Positions 32,985 to 42,539 of a stretch of 64,000 nucleotides of DNA are shown one piece after another (position 1 is the stretch's first letter; the number at the start of each line of letters is the position of its first letter). Origin of the DNA: Ctena decussata. Taxonomy: Eukaryota > Mollusca > Bivalvia > Lucinida > Lucinidae. Both the position numbers and the translations under genes were made by a program. The stretch lies in NCBI GenBank assembly GCA_963989385.1, contig OZ022511.1, forward strand, positions 24,236,503 to 24,300,502. Direction: 5' to 3'. The notes under the pieces are model-generated. The model was not told the origin of the DNA. It made no database searches and saw only the letters and a list, made by a program, of their open reading frames with translations.

Positions 32985-33404
32985 GTTTATCCTATTTATA
33001 AAATGGGAATTATTGCCTTCAAAATGAACATTATTTCGATAAGAAAACTCGTGTTGACACGGTCATTGTCGATGACGTTATCGGTACGCGCCAAATTGCT
33101 ATTACAGGCGTGGTCTTACTATTTTTATGACACTACGTTATCCACTGAATAACAACGATGTCAAATTATAAACACTGTTCTGTTTTGCCATTTGATTTTT
33201 ACAGTTTCTTTTCAGTGCCACTGTCTTGAGTGGGATGTGTTTGATGAATGTTGATTTTCAGGGTATATTTATCTGCTAGTATATGTCTGAGAGACAGTTT
33301 TATGTTAGTGCTTCCTGCCTAAAACAGCTCCAAGTAGAATAGACAAATTGGAAAATCTATTTCTGATAGATTTGAAAAAGTGGCCTAACAAGCTGGCTAC
33401 TAAG

Positions 33405-33560
33405 ATTAACTGATATTTATGTATTCCATTAGATTATGCCGATATGTTGTGCCCGAAATATACCTTCCCTGCATGGTTTCTAAGATAATATTAATCTGAC
33501 GCGAGAGATATGTATCTGTTAATTTAGCAACGGTTTGATGAGAAAATAAGACATTTTTAT
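33405..33560 (+). repeat. Diverged dispersed repeat, pair with 38578-38725
   Basis: TTGTGCCCGAAATA, CCTTCCCTGCATGGTT, AGCAACGGTTTGATGAGAA and ATAAG recur in order at 38578-38725. Confidence 0.6.
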
Positions 33561-33624
33561 GAGATATCAAAGCTAAAATTAGGTTTGACTTTAGAAAGAA
33601 TATCTTAAGGCATATACCATATAT

Positions 33625-33860
33625 GAGCCGCGACACGACAAAACCAACAATGTGGTTGTGCGCCTAGCGTAGACTCAGATCAGCCTGGGCATCCGCCCAG
33701 TCTGATCAGAGTCTTCGCTGTCCGCATGGCGGTAGGTTAGATCCTTAGCTACCCTTTGAGCACTTAACGAAGAGTCTGGGCAAACTGGGCAGATGCCCAG
33801 ACTGACCTGAGTCTGCACTGGGCGCACAACCACATTGTTGGTTTTCTCGTGTCGCGGCTC
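33625..33860. mobile_element. GAGCCGCG-family foldback MITE, full copy
   Basis: GAGCCGCGACACGACAAAAC to TCTCGTGTCGCGGCTC. The arms include GTGGTTGTGCGCCTAGCG and ACTGGGCAGATGCCCAGACT. The centre carries GGTAGGTTAGATCCTTAGCT. The frame 33675-33968 crosses it and is rejected. Confidence 0.88.
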
Positions 33861-34413
33861 AATTATGCACTTCTTAAGCAGGTGTAAACATATACAAGCA
33901 TAGTTTCTTTCTCTAAGTATAAGCCCTTGGGTTATTGGTAGTAGGCCTATTCGTAGGTTCCACTTCATACGAACTTGAGGACTGCAATGCTAATGCTGGC
34001 GTGTGGCTCAGTGGATGCCCACTGGCGGAGGACAGCATTTTTCAAAATGTGGCTAAGATAAACTATACAAACCATAAAGCTCTGTCTTTAGAAAACATTT
34101 TTTTCACAAGATAAAAAAGAGGGACCATAAACCCGAAAATGATCTTTCGTATATTTTCGTATCTTGTTCTCAAACTTGCGCCTCAAAACTGAATGCTTGC
34201 CGGTAACGCTTGCAGACATTTGCCTTTTGCTGCTTTCCGGTACATCACATACTCTTGTGAGTGAGATTTTATGGTTAGCAGATCAACCTCGGGAAATGCT
34301 CATTAATAATACGACCGAAATTTTACAAAAATGGTAGAAAAAGCCTTATAAGAATATTGTTCATATTGTTAAATGTCATTTCCTATCAATTCAAATTTCG
34401 AACCCGGCTTCAC

Positions 34414-34500
34414 GGAAACGGTTCGTTTCGCCCTAAATCCTGTTCGCCCTGAGTCGTTTCGCCCTGGGTCAGTTCGCCCATGAGTCGTTTCGCCATGTAA
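34414..34500 (+). repeat. MULE left terminal inverted repeat
   Basis: Starts GGAAACGGTTCGTTTCGCCC and continues with CCTGTTCGCCCTGAGTCG, TTTCGCCCTGGGTCAG and TTCGCCCATGAGTCG. About five TTCGCC units occur. It aligns with the reverse complement of the right end after its first few bases. Confidence 0.85.
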
Positions 34501-34612
34501 TCAATAATCAACATTTATGCTACTACATCGTCAGGTTTTCAAATGTTTTTTAAAAATAACATTATCATTGGTGGAAAACAATTTATTTTATTCTTTTTTA
34601 ATCTTTTAAAAG

Positions 34613-34747
34613 GTGGACGATGCAATAGAAGATATCAGCGGTGACGACGATTGTACTTTTGTGGAAGTTGTTGACTGCTCAACAAACACATCCACTACAC
34701 GTGAAGAAGAGATACCGGGCTCACTTTCGTATACAATGGACCCAGAA
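34613..34747 (+). CDS. Probable MULE exon, acidic segment
   Basis: A 135-bp open segment of 45 codons flanked by an acceptor (TCTTTTAAAAG before it) and a donor (GTAAGA after it). The product is acidic, with EDISGDDD near the start, TFVEVVD in the middle and ending SYTMDPE. It would be phase 0 on both sides. A tiny upstream start exon (ATG at 34517, donor after CAG at 34534) is conceivable but weak. The minus-strand frame 34606-34824 is its shadow. Function unknown; it may be the N-terminal region of the transposase or an accessory protein. Confidence 0.5.
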
Positions 34748-35184
34748 GTAAGAAAATGATAAACAATTAAAAAAAATAATAAAATAAAAACAATCTCGAG
34801 TATTGTCAACTCATACGCGCGCATAAAAGAAATACAGCAGAAAATGAAAAGTAAGATTAATTATAAATAAAATGGGGAAAAACTGATGATAAATCCGCAT
34901 TATTTATTATCGGGTTTGGTCTGTCCACACCGCTTTATGGCAGCTTTGAAACTGAAGAACTGTTTGAGCTAGGATGTTGGCTATTTGTATGGAATGGACA
35001 TCAAATAATTTTTCCTCCGCCGACCTTGTCATTGTCTCAACCACGACTTGGTTACGTTGTCCCTATTTACAATGTTGAGTCTTATTTAGAATCACGAAAA
35101 TAGTTTAGGGCACATATTTTCTAGTTTGGATTAAACCGGAATACTTGTATAAAAAATTAGAACATGTTTATAAAATTTTTGCAG

Positions 35185-35252
35185 CCTCCTGTGCTTGAGC
35201 TGTCCGTGCCGGTTAGCAATGGTTTCGGAGATTTCGAGAGAGTAATTCTGAG
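35185..35252 (+). CDS. Possible MULE exon 2
   Basis: A 68-bp open segment after a strong acceptor (TTTTTGCAG) and before a donor (GTAGGA). Spliced in phase after 34613-34747 it gives PPVLELSVPVSNGFGDFERV and a few more residues. It leaves phase 2, and no matching acceptor is seen before the next transposase exon. This is consistent with loss of the middle exons. Confidence 0.4.
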
Positions 35253-35299
35253 GTAGGACGAATGCAAACCTGTACTTTTCTGTTTTATGTTATCACAGT

Positions 35300-35329
35300 G
35301 CAAACCCAGTAGGCACACAACGTTGAAAC
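35300..35329 (+). repeat. CCCAGNAGGCAC repeat start inside the MULE
   Basis: AACCCAGTAGGCACACAACG, then TTGAAAC, matches the start of the mini-element at 21345. It ends exactly at the ATG of the transposase exon and puts an in-frame TGA at 35324-35326. It may mark the point where the upstream part of the gene was lost. Confidence 0.5.
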
Positions 35330-35459
35330 ATGGCAAATACTGATCCCCTGATGCGTCTGGTGGATTACATTGATCGCCAGTGGATGCTGAACTCGGTTTT
35401 TGACGTGCCGTCGTGGTCTGTGTTTGGCCAGAGCGTGAGAACCAACAACGACGTTGAGG
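35330..35459 (+). CDS. MULE transposase C-terminal region, exon upstream of the last intron
   Basis: Open from ATG 35330 to a phase-1 donor GTAGGT at 35460. The product includes DPLMRLVDYIDRQW near residues 5-18, then VPSWSVFGQSV, and ends RTNNDVEG. WSVxxxxVRTNNDVEGWHxRLN is the signature I associate with the C-terminal part of MULE transposases of animals. The TNN..E motif may hold the last catalytic glutamate. An in-frame TGA lies two codons upstream and no acceptor AG intervenes. So either this ATG starts a short protein or the exon start is damaged. Confidence 0.78.
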
Positions 35460-35840
35460 GTAGGTGCAGCATAGGTTATAGTGCATATGTTTTTAGTAAC
35501 TTTTGTGTAAGGTTATTTGTAGGTTTGAATAAACAGCGACCTGCATGGTATAGTTGTCCGTCATGTAAAGTTTGTACCGCATTGGAACCACAGTATAAGT
35601 ACTGAAAATTCATCGAAGGACAACTTTTAGGCGCTAATCCTTGTTCAATGTTTTATGTAAAAGCTATCAGATCTACTTGTTACAAAGGCTAACGCTAACT
35701 TTTAAGCATAACACAACTTACATCAGTTCTATAGACAATTTCTAAAGGACAATATAAATAATACTAGGCAAAACATTTTCCTCAGCGTACATGTACATCT
35801 GATAAGTATTTCAGTTGTAGTACATTGTATCTTTAAATAG
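35460..35840 (+). other. MULE intron (381 bp)
   Basis: Begins GTAGGT and ends TTTAAATAG. Removing it joins the split codon of the glycine in NNDVEGWH in phase 1. The reading frame into the intron soon stops (35605), which supports splicing. Confidence 0.75.
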
Positions 35841-36118
35841 GCTGGCACCACAGACTAAACAGCAAGGCAGGTTTGTCAGGCCTAGGGTTTTACCAGCTGG
35901 TATCCCTTTTACAAAGAGAGGCAAATACCGTAGAGCTGAGTGTCGTCTCAGAAGACTTGGAGAGAGACTTGAGGAAACGCTATACTAGACTGGAAATCTA
36001 TTTGGAAGATGCTTGGCGGTCCTATATGGAAGAAGAAATGACAACCACCCAATTTTTGAGGCGTTGTGCTACGTTGTATGGCGTAAGAGAGGATACTGCT
36101 CCCGAGAACCGCGACTGA
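35841..36118 (+). CDS. MULE transposase C-terminus, last exon
   Basis: Starts GCTGGCACC after the acceptor and completes GWHHRLNSKAG. The middle is FYQLVSLLQREANTVELSV, and the frame ends at TGA 36116-36118. Joined to 35330-35459 it gives 135 residues, about the C-terminal fifth to third of a full transposase. It shows no stop or frameshift, so the remnant is coding-intact. It has a helical, charged end (RDLRKRYTRLEIYLEDAWRS) typical of this part of the family. AATAAAG at 36200 could serve as a poly(A) signal. Confidence 0.8.
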
Positions 36119-36183
36119 TGGCAGAAAATTCTTAAGATAATTAAAAGGCTTTTGGTGAAATTTAAATTTGATAAATTAATTTA

Positions 36184-36358
36184 AAGAAAAAAAAAGATAA
36201 AATAAAGGTAAAAAAGAAGAAGAAGAAGAAAAAAAAAAAAAAAAAAAAAAAAGCACCACTTGAAAAGACGTGTCAGAGATAAATAAAAAATATGGACACC
36301 ACAAAAAGAAGTGTAAAAAAAAAAACAATGAAAAAAAAAAAAAAAAAAAAAAAAAATG

Positions 36359-36411
<53 letters not shown>

Positions 36412-36475
36412 ACAGCACCTTCAAAAGAAGTCTTAGTAAAAAAAAATAAAAAAGACCACGAAAATAAGTGCTAAA
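36184..36475 (+). repeat. A-rich low-complexity tract inside the MULE
   Basis: Long A runs with AAG and AAAAAT interruptions between the transposase stop codon and the right end. Frames at 36176-36523 and 36292-36474 are poly-F and poly-K artefacts. Confidence 0.9.
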
Positions 36476-36704
36476 TATGGCTGGTTTAGAGTGGATAGAC
36501 AAAAAGAATTGGATGCAATACATTTGTTTTTGTCTATCATCTTGCTCTTGGCATACCTCCTCGTGGTACCAGCCGGTAACATTGTGCTTAAAGATGCTGC
36601 TTAGGGTCTTCAGGCATAGTGGCTAAAGTGACAAGGCATTCTGTTTGTCTATACGGTACATATTATTGCAGAAAATATCATCAGAACGCATTTTTGTTTG
36701 GGTG

Positions 36705-36813
36705 AACTGACTTAAGAGCGAATGGGAATTAGGGCGAAACGACCCAGGGCGAACGGGAATAAGGGCGAAACGACTCAGGGGCGAAGGGGATTAAGGGCGA
36801 AACGACCCGGATT
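36705..36813 (-). repeat. MULE right terminal inverted repeat
   Basis: Read on the minus strand: AATCCGGGTCGTTTCGCCCT, then CCCCTTCGCCCCTGAGTCG, CGTTCGCCCTGGGTCG and TTTCGCCCTAATTCCC. It has one more unit than the left end, so the ends differ by a unit expansion or loss. Confidence 0.85.
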
Positions 36814-36822
36814 CGGCTTCAC

Positions 36823-37424
36823 AGCTTTTACTCTACCAACAATATAAGACTGACGACCACATGAGGAAATAATGTATGAAGTGAAAACCTACATAGCAAC
36901 GGTTTTTGTGTTTCAGTGGCTTATACCGTTCAGTAGGCCACTTTTTGGTTACTAATCAGACTTTATGACCGCCCCAGTATTTAGCTCTTGAGGGAAAAGA
37001 AACGATGATGACAGAGTCTTAAGTATTAAATGTTACATATGATAATGGTAATAGTTGAAAAATTGACATACTATAACGCAATTCCTGAACTGTTAACGAG
37101 TAATTTGCTGAGGAAATCAGCCGGAATAAACAACAGCATAGCTACGCCTAAACAAAACTAAAAGTTGGGGAATCTAAAAATGTATCCACAACAGCATTTT
37201 TTTTTCAGAAAAAGTTAGATTTTCAGAACTGTCCACAGTGAAAAAGCTGTGAAAGAAGTATAGAGCACCTATGTATATTTTGGCCTAACTGTCTAGTAGT
37301 TATCGAGGATAAAGCTCAATTTTTGCCGACTAAACCGTGAGACTCAATCTAAATTCACAAATATTACATTAACCCGCAAGGTAGAAAAACATTATGCTTC
37401 AGTGTTTGCTAAATTATTATTTAA
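36823..37424. other. No recognised feature
   Basis: AT-rich spacer between the MULE and the next foldback. Nothing assigned. Confidence 0.45.
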
Positions 37425-37673
37425 CCTGGCCCCGAGGTTATAAAACTTTTTTCATGCTCAACTCAGCTGAGCATGAAACTTTCTCTGCTGATAAATATAA
37501 AAATGCCAACTAATGTTGGCATTTTCATATTCATAAGCAGAGAAAATTTCACACTCAACTCAGCTGAGCATGAAAATAACTGTATTTATCAGTAATTTGC
37601 TATTTATTAGCAGGTAAAATTTCATGCTCAGCTGAGTTGAGCATGAAAAAAGTTTTATAACCTCGGGGCCTGG
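37425..37673. mobile_element. CCCCGAGGTTATAAAAC foldback MITE with CCTGG duplication
   Basis: The element spans 37430-37668 with perfect ends CCCCGAGGTTATAAAACTTT and its complement. CCTGG flanks both sides (37425-37429 and 37669-37673). CATGCTCAACTCAGCTGAG, itself nearly palindromic, occurs three times: in both arms and once internally. A further hairpin AAAATGCCAAC/GTTGGCATTTT lies inside. Confidence 0.92.
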
Positions 37674-37867
37674 TAAATATTTCATGAAAAGGATCTGATT
37701 AGTTTCAATTAAGCTCAGGTGCTCTAAGAAATTAATAACAAGTTACAATGCTCTGTAAGTAGTGCTGGTATATTAACCTCGTTCCCGTAAGCGCATGTTA
37801 ACCTTTCTTTAATCACTACTCCAAACCAGGTCGTCCTTGAAATATACGTTGATTTGTTTCTTAAATT

Positions 37868-38063
37868 ATGTATTGTTCGAAAATGCGTTTTATATTCCAA
37901 GATATGGCATTAAAATCACATGCATGCATTTTACAGTATTTCCATCAGCGACTTTCAAAATCTTAAATTCTCTTTTGACACAAAAAATACCAGTTGTAAA
38001 ATACATGCATGTGATTTCATCGCCATGTTTTGGAATATAAAATGCATTTTTGAACAATACATG
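37868..38063. repeat. Foldback, about 67-bp arms
   Basis: TGTATTGTTCGAAAATGCG, TTTTATATTCCAA, GGCATTAAAATCACATGCAT at the left pair with the right arm ending TTGAACAATACATG. The loop is about 60 bases. Frames at 37837-38040, 37890-38087 and 37920-38117 are mirror reads. Confidence 0.82.
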
Positions 38064-38577
38064 GAAACAATTGATAACTTTGGACACTTCCCTAACCCAC
38101 TAGGCAAGAGCCACTAATGGACAACATTGATTTTAAGAAACAAAACAATATTGAACATATGCCAATTTGACATGTGTGATTACCCCACCCACTTTAAAGT
38201 GCTTATTTCTCAGAAAATAGCCGCCTCTCCACCAAACGGCATATGCTGTGATAAAGGAGACTCATGATTCACATGTACCACTTATCAGCAAAACATAAGC
38301 CACTTTGATAGGGGTCAGGACAGAGGCCTTATCCAGACACTGCCTTTAACGAGCTCTTACAGTACAAGTAGCTGCAAAGTCTTTTTGGACTTTCTGGACC
38401 CAACATCCATATTATATTTGTCTATTGCGGAGAACACATAATTGTTTTAACCATGAAATGAAAGTATGTCATGTAGGTCAAAATCAAAATAAACAATGCT
38501 TTAAATATACGTCACGAGTATCATGTATACTATTAATAGAACATGCATACATCAAAAGCCTAAACAAATGGCTAAAA

Positions 38578-38725
38578 AATTAACAGAATTCAGCTATTTC
38601 ATTTGATTAGCGCATTGTGCCCGTAAATAATCCTTCCCTGCATGGTTCCAAAGGTAATAGGTATCTGATGGTTTGATGTTTATTTATTAATTCAGCAACA
38701 TTTTGATGAGAATATAAGTGATAGT
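38578..38725 (+). repeat. Diverged dispersed repeat, pair with 33405-33560
   Basis: TTGTGCCCGTAAATA, CCTTCCCTGCATGGTTC, AGCAACATTTTGATGAGAA and ATAAG match 33405-33560 in order. Confidence 0.6.
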
Positions 38726-38893
38726 TCTGAATCATCTAATTATCAAATGTTCGCAAAAGTACGTTGTAGTTTATGTTTGTAAGTTTTAAATCAGTTCTTT
38801 AAAATGACGTAGGTATACTTTGACCTCACTTCTCAGCATATTCAGTAAATTTGATTGAGTTACACCCATGTTATAAATTTAGGCATTCCATAA

Positions 38894-39002
38894 CAGGGTC
38901 ACTGATGAGGCTTAAATAGCTGAAACTTCGAAGTATGGCCCATGTTCCTTCTTTTGAATGTGCTATCTGTTCTTAAAGGAACTCTTGTAGACTTTAATTA
39001 AA
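38894..39002 (+). mobile_element. Hammerhead-ribozyme element, copy 1
   Basis: The ribozyme (38896-38941) is followed by a tail of about 60 bases. The tail (ATGTTCCTTCT, CTGTTCTTAAAGGAACT, GACTTTAATTA) is shared with the copies at 61538 and 5585. Sequence 5' of the ribozyme is not obviously shared, so copies seem 5'-variable. It is probably a small retroelement fragment of the kind known to carry hammerheads in animals. Confidence 0.75.
38896..38941 (+). ncRNA. Type I hammerhead ribozyme
   Basis: Stem I: GGGTCA (38896-38901) pairs with TGGCCC (38936-38941), with one G-U pair. Core CTGATGA at 38902-38908. Stem II: G-GCT, loop TAAAT, AGC-T, closed by a G-U pair at the usual G-C position. GAA at 38922-38924, then stem III of three pairs ACT/AGT with loop TCGA. 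The cleavage triplet is GTA, with the cut expected between 38935 and 38936. The very short stem III is typical of animal retroelement hammerheads, which are thought to work best as dimers. Confidence 0.87.
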
Positions 39003-39514
39003 CATGATACATTGTGAACAAAATGCCCAGAGAACTGTTAAAGGTAAGATTTTAAATTTTGGCAAATAGTTATGAAAATTTAAAGAGTAACTACACTTCA
39101 GGAACTGACTGAATCAGATCCCAAACCCTTTCCCCAACATCAAATGGAAAGATTGATAAAGACATCCCAACAAACAATAAATTACAAGTGATAAGCCGAG
39201 TCAGAAGCTCTTTCCCCAATATGTGGCAACTCAGCTATCTTTATTGAACTAAATAATTTAGACCAACAGAAGGGTTACAACAGACTAAGCAAATTATACG
39301 AAAAATCTTAACTATGGTGTACATGATGGGATTAACTTTCAGTTGATTCCATACTTGTTTGCTAGAGATATGCCTTTTTGTGACTTAGACTTTTGAGGCA
39401 CGTGCCAGATTGTGAACGAAATATCTGGAAAATGTCTAATAGGGTTTGGCGTTCAGTTCAGGGCTAACGTATAGAAGACCTGATTGGTCTGTGAGCAATT
39501 TATCTATATTTTGG
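39003..39514. other. No recognised feature
   Basis: AT-rich spacer without an assigned repeat or exon. Confidence 0.4.
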
Positions 39515-39610
39515 TTGCGTTATCCCATTTTAAGGGACGAACCTACGTCAGAGGCAAGCATGCGGTGGGTGACATATTGTATCAGAAACACATTGTTATT
39601 TATTTTTACA
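39515..39610 (+). repeat. 3' end fragment of the 54-56 kb array family
   Basis: GACGAACCTACGTCAGAGGC, AAGCATGCGGTGGGTGACAT and AGAAACACATT match GATGAACCTTCTTCAGAGGC and following at 56302-56365. Confidence 0.65.
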
Positions 39611-39731
39611 TATTATTTCTGTGACTATTTAAGCATATCAAATTTGCTAGATAAATTAATACACTTTTACGGAAAACAATATTGCCTTTTAATTTTCTCT
39701 ACCTTTATCCAGTGGAATCAATAACTCGTTT

Positions 39732-39943
39732 AAGCCGCGACACAACCAAACCAACATAGTGGTATGTGCGCCCTGCCAAGACTCAGATCAGTCGGATGCT
39801 TTGCTGTCCGCATGGAGCTAGCTTAGACCCTTAGCTACATTTAAAGCGCTCAACAAAGACTCTGATCCCACTGGACTGTTGACCTGATCTGACTCTTCGC
39901 TAGACGCACATGAACTTTGTTGGTTTTGTCGTGTCGCGGCCCA
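39732..39943. mobile_element. GAGCCGCG-family foldback MITE, eroded copy
   Basis: Ends AAGCCGCGACACAACCAAAC and GTCGTGTCGCGGCCC. The core has shrunk (CAGATCAGTCGGATGC), but GGAGCTAGCTTAGACCCTTA and AAAGCGCTCAACAAAGACTC are clear. Confidence 0.8.
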
Positions 39944-40248
39944 TTTATTAAGTAGCGTCTCTTTTTATGGGCGGGCGGCGGGGAAGAGACGGTCGACCAG
40001 TATTAAAACTCTTAAGATAACTCTGTTTGAAAAGAGGATGAAAAAACATTGCGGTATAGTATCCATTCACTTTGAAGTTTATATGGATTTTGTCTTCTAA
40101 TTTAAAACCAGATTCTGGTTGTAAAGAATTTGAGAAACTGCCTCAAGGCTTGCTTCTTCCAGCATCAGAATCAGCCACTGCGCAGACCTGGATTTTAATT
40201 TCCAAAGCATCTGGATTGTGTAAGACTTAATTTAGATAATACGAAACC

Positions 40249-40390
40249 CTGACATTTTATAAGATCTAAAATCTGTTGAGTATTAATGCATACGTAGCAT
40301 GGAATTTAACCTACTGATATACAATCGAAGTCGTAAATTGAATTTATATTATAAACTTGATCACGAAATTGAGCTGATATAAATGTCTTC
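40249..40390 (+). repeat. Diverged dispersed repeat, pair with 52984-53115
   Basis: CTGACATTTTATAAGATCT, AAATCTGTTGAGTA, TTTAACCTACTGATA and GTAAATTGAATTTAT recur in order at 52984-53115. A GAGCCGCG MITE lies near each copy, but on opposite sides. Confidence 0.6.
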
Positions 40391-40824
40391 AATTCTGGGA
40401 GAAATTCCAAACAAAATAATACGATTTAAGCAAGAACTAATACATTAATGAAACAGATTCTAAAAAGTTATTTGGAGGCTAGAAACATGCCAAAGAACTC
40501 CGCCTGAAGTTAATCAGGAAGTTCTAATTTTAACCCCATTGGATGACACATATTTTCATAACAGAAGTTTGTTTTTTTGTAATGTTAGAAAGGGTTCGCT
40601 TGTTCAACTACACATCTTGATCCACCAAGGCTCAAATGAATATATTATCTTGCTCTAACATATTGTCTAGTTGCGCATGTTTAATATATCGTTCTTAGGA
40701 TGCTAAAGATAGTTTTTAATGGTTGTTGAATTAATAGATGTCCAGTTGTTAATATGACGTTATGAAAACTACCTTATCTAGGCCATCCTCGCACGTCCAC
40801 GGTGGCCCTTTGAACCTTTGGCCG

Positions 40825-41124
40825 ACGGCCTATTCGTAAATTAAATTTCCTACTGCGCCATTTCATTTGATGCGAGCAACTTCCATCGCAACCAATAAAA
40901 ATATCCGTAACAAAATAAATTTCCGCATAACAGACGCTCCTGTTGATAGAAAAATATCGTGTTAACCGTGAACAATTAGGTGGTCTATATTTTACCTTTT
41001 CATCAGTGCTTTCAATGCGAAATGGTGGAGCAATGGATATCCTGATTGGTCTAAATATAACGCGTCAACTCGCTGCAGCCAAAATGGCAGCGCAGCAGGA
41101 AAAAATCTGATTTTCTAATAGGCC
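40825..41124. mobile_element. Possible 300-bp foldback, about 55-bp diverged ends
   Basis: CGACGGCCTATTCGTAAATT, AAATTTCCTACTGCGCCATT at the left matches the reverse complement of the right end (CTCGGCCTATTAGAAAATCA, TTTTTCCTGCTGCGCTGCCA). No target duplication is clear. Confidence 0.5.
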
Positions 41125-42539
41125 GAGGGTACGTAAGAAACAAAATGAACTGACTTTCTTTGGCTAGAGAAGATGTAACTATAGCCTGTCTCCACTGAGT
41201 GTGGCTCTCTCATTGGCGGTTACAGAAAGTGAGTTTGATCATTTGACTGACTGACGAGCTGTTACTTATAACACTATATACCTTTTGAGCCACAGCCAGA
41301 ATGTCACTCAAAAGTCACGTGATAATGATCAACTGGCCAATGTAAAGAAAAGTTAGCACGTGACAATGTTCCACAAACAAACACGCACGTGTTGAATGTC
41401 CCACAATAAGTTCGTGATTTTACCTTACAGTTAAGGAAGATATGTCCACCTGTTTAAAGTAGGCATGGTTTCGGAAAGATGAATTTCCCTCAGTAGGGCC
41501 AGGGTCTGAGGCAAGAAGTTAATTATATGGAGGACACCTGTTTTATATTATGACCTTACAGGAACGTTCTTTAAGAACAAATAGATGAATTGTTTGGTTT
41601 TTAACTACCACTTGCAGCTAATTAGTTTTTGACAAGACTTCAAACACGTCGAAACACGGCAGGCAGATGCAAGTTTAAACAAGTATGAGCGCTATCACAA
41701 AATACTGCACCTGCTACAGTTGTATTTGGCAAATAGGGAAACTCAGATTAGCCTGCGCTATCGCGCAGTCTAATCCGAGTCTTCCCTATTTGGATTAACA
41801 ATTTCAGGATATTGAGGGCGATAAACTAGAGTCTCTGATCAGACAAATCGGATGTAAAGGTTGATCCGAGTCGTGCTGCAAAGTATGTTTTCGTCATATG
41901 GCCTAATTAGAGATAAATAGAAATACGCTCCAACTGTTTTTACTCTGTTTTAATTACACACAGAAACGAAAATAACACTTCACTGGAATAAAGGTAAGAC
42001 GCAATTACTAGATTTCTTTTTCTTTCATTTACTTTTCTCAAGAACATGAAGTGGATGCCAATATTTTAATTCAACATAATTCCCTGGTATAGAACCATTC
42101 AAAAGTTTCCAGAAAATGGTACATGTTTGCATTTCACATTTTCATCTATTCTTTTTCTCTCGCTTTTACTATTTTTTCTTGTGTTTTATTCTCTAACAAG
42201 GACCGTGTGACTACTGGGGCTGTTCGCAGAAAGATCCAAAGAGACAAAATAGGCAATGATCAGAAATCAATACAATCAAATCCCACATCCTGTTCTCAAA
42301 ACCAAAAAGAAAACAGAGAGACAGAGAGAGAGAGAGAGATTGTTCATGAAAGACGCACACGGTAAAGCGAATGACAGCTCTTTTCCAAACCGGTGGGCAT
42401 GGAGCTACCTTAACTGAAAACAACCAACCAAGACCAAACAAAAAGCAGAATTGGCAACTATTTAGGTGACTATATTGCTCGAGACCATAGACAAGCGAAC
42501 ATAACAACATGTAACATGATTGAGGAACACAACAGCAAC
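41125..42539. other. Mostly unrecognised
   Basis: Holds the hairpin at 41730-41792 and a (GA)n tract at 42313-42340. No exon or RNA gene is supported. Frames at 42123-42365 and 42211-42510 read through the GA tract. Confidence 0.45.
41730..41792. repeat. Hairpin with palindromic core
   Basis: CAAATAGGGAAACTCAGATT and GCCTGCGC pair with GCGCAGTC, TAATCCGAGTCTTCCCTATT and TG. The inner core matches that of the GAGCCGCG family; the outer arms do not. Confidence 0.78.

Larger units (their letters stand above)
34405..36822 (+). mobile_element. Mutator-like (MULE) transposon, 2.4 kb, with 9-bp target duplication
   Basis: The element spans 34414-36813. CGGCTTCAC occurs immediately outside both ends (34405-34413 and 36814-36822), a perfect 9-bp duplication. 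MULEs make 8-11 bp duplications. The ends are inverted and built of repeated GTCGTTTCGCCCT and TTCGCCCT units over about 85-110 bp. The interior carries spliced exons for a MULE transposase C-terminus (35330-35459 and 35841-36118) and two likely upstream exons (34613-34747 and 35185-35252). The catalytic middle and any zinc finger are missing. It is thus probably an internally deleted, non-autonomous copy that still codes. Confidence 0.88.

Noticed and set aside
36176..36523. Poly-F and poly-K open frames
   Set aside because: Low-complexity A/T tract inside the MULE.
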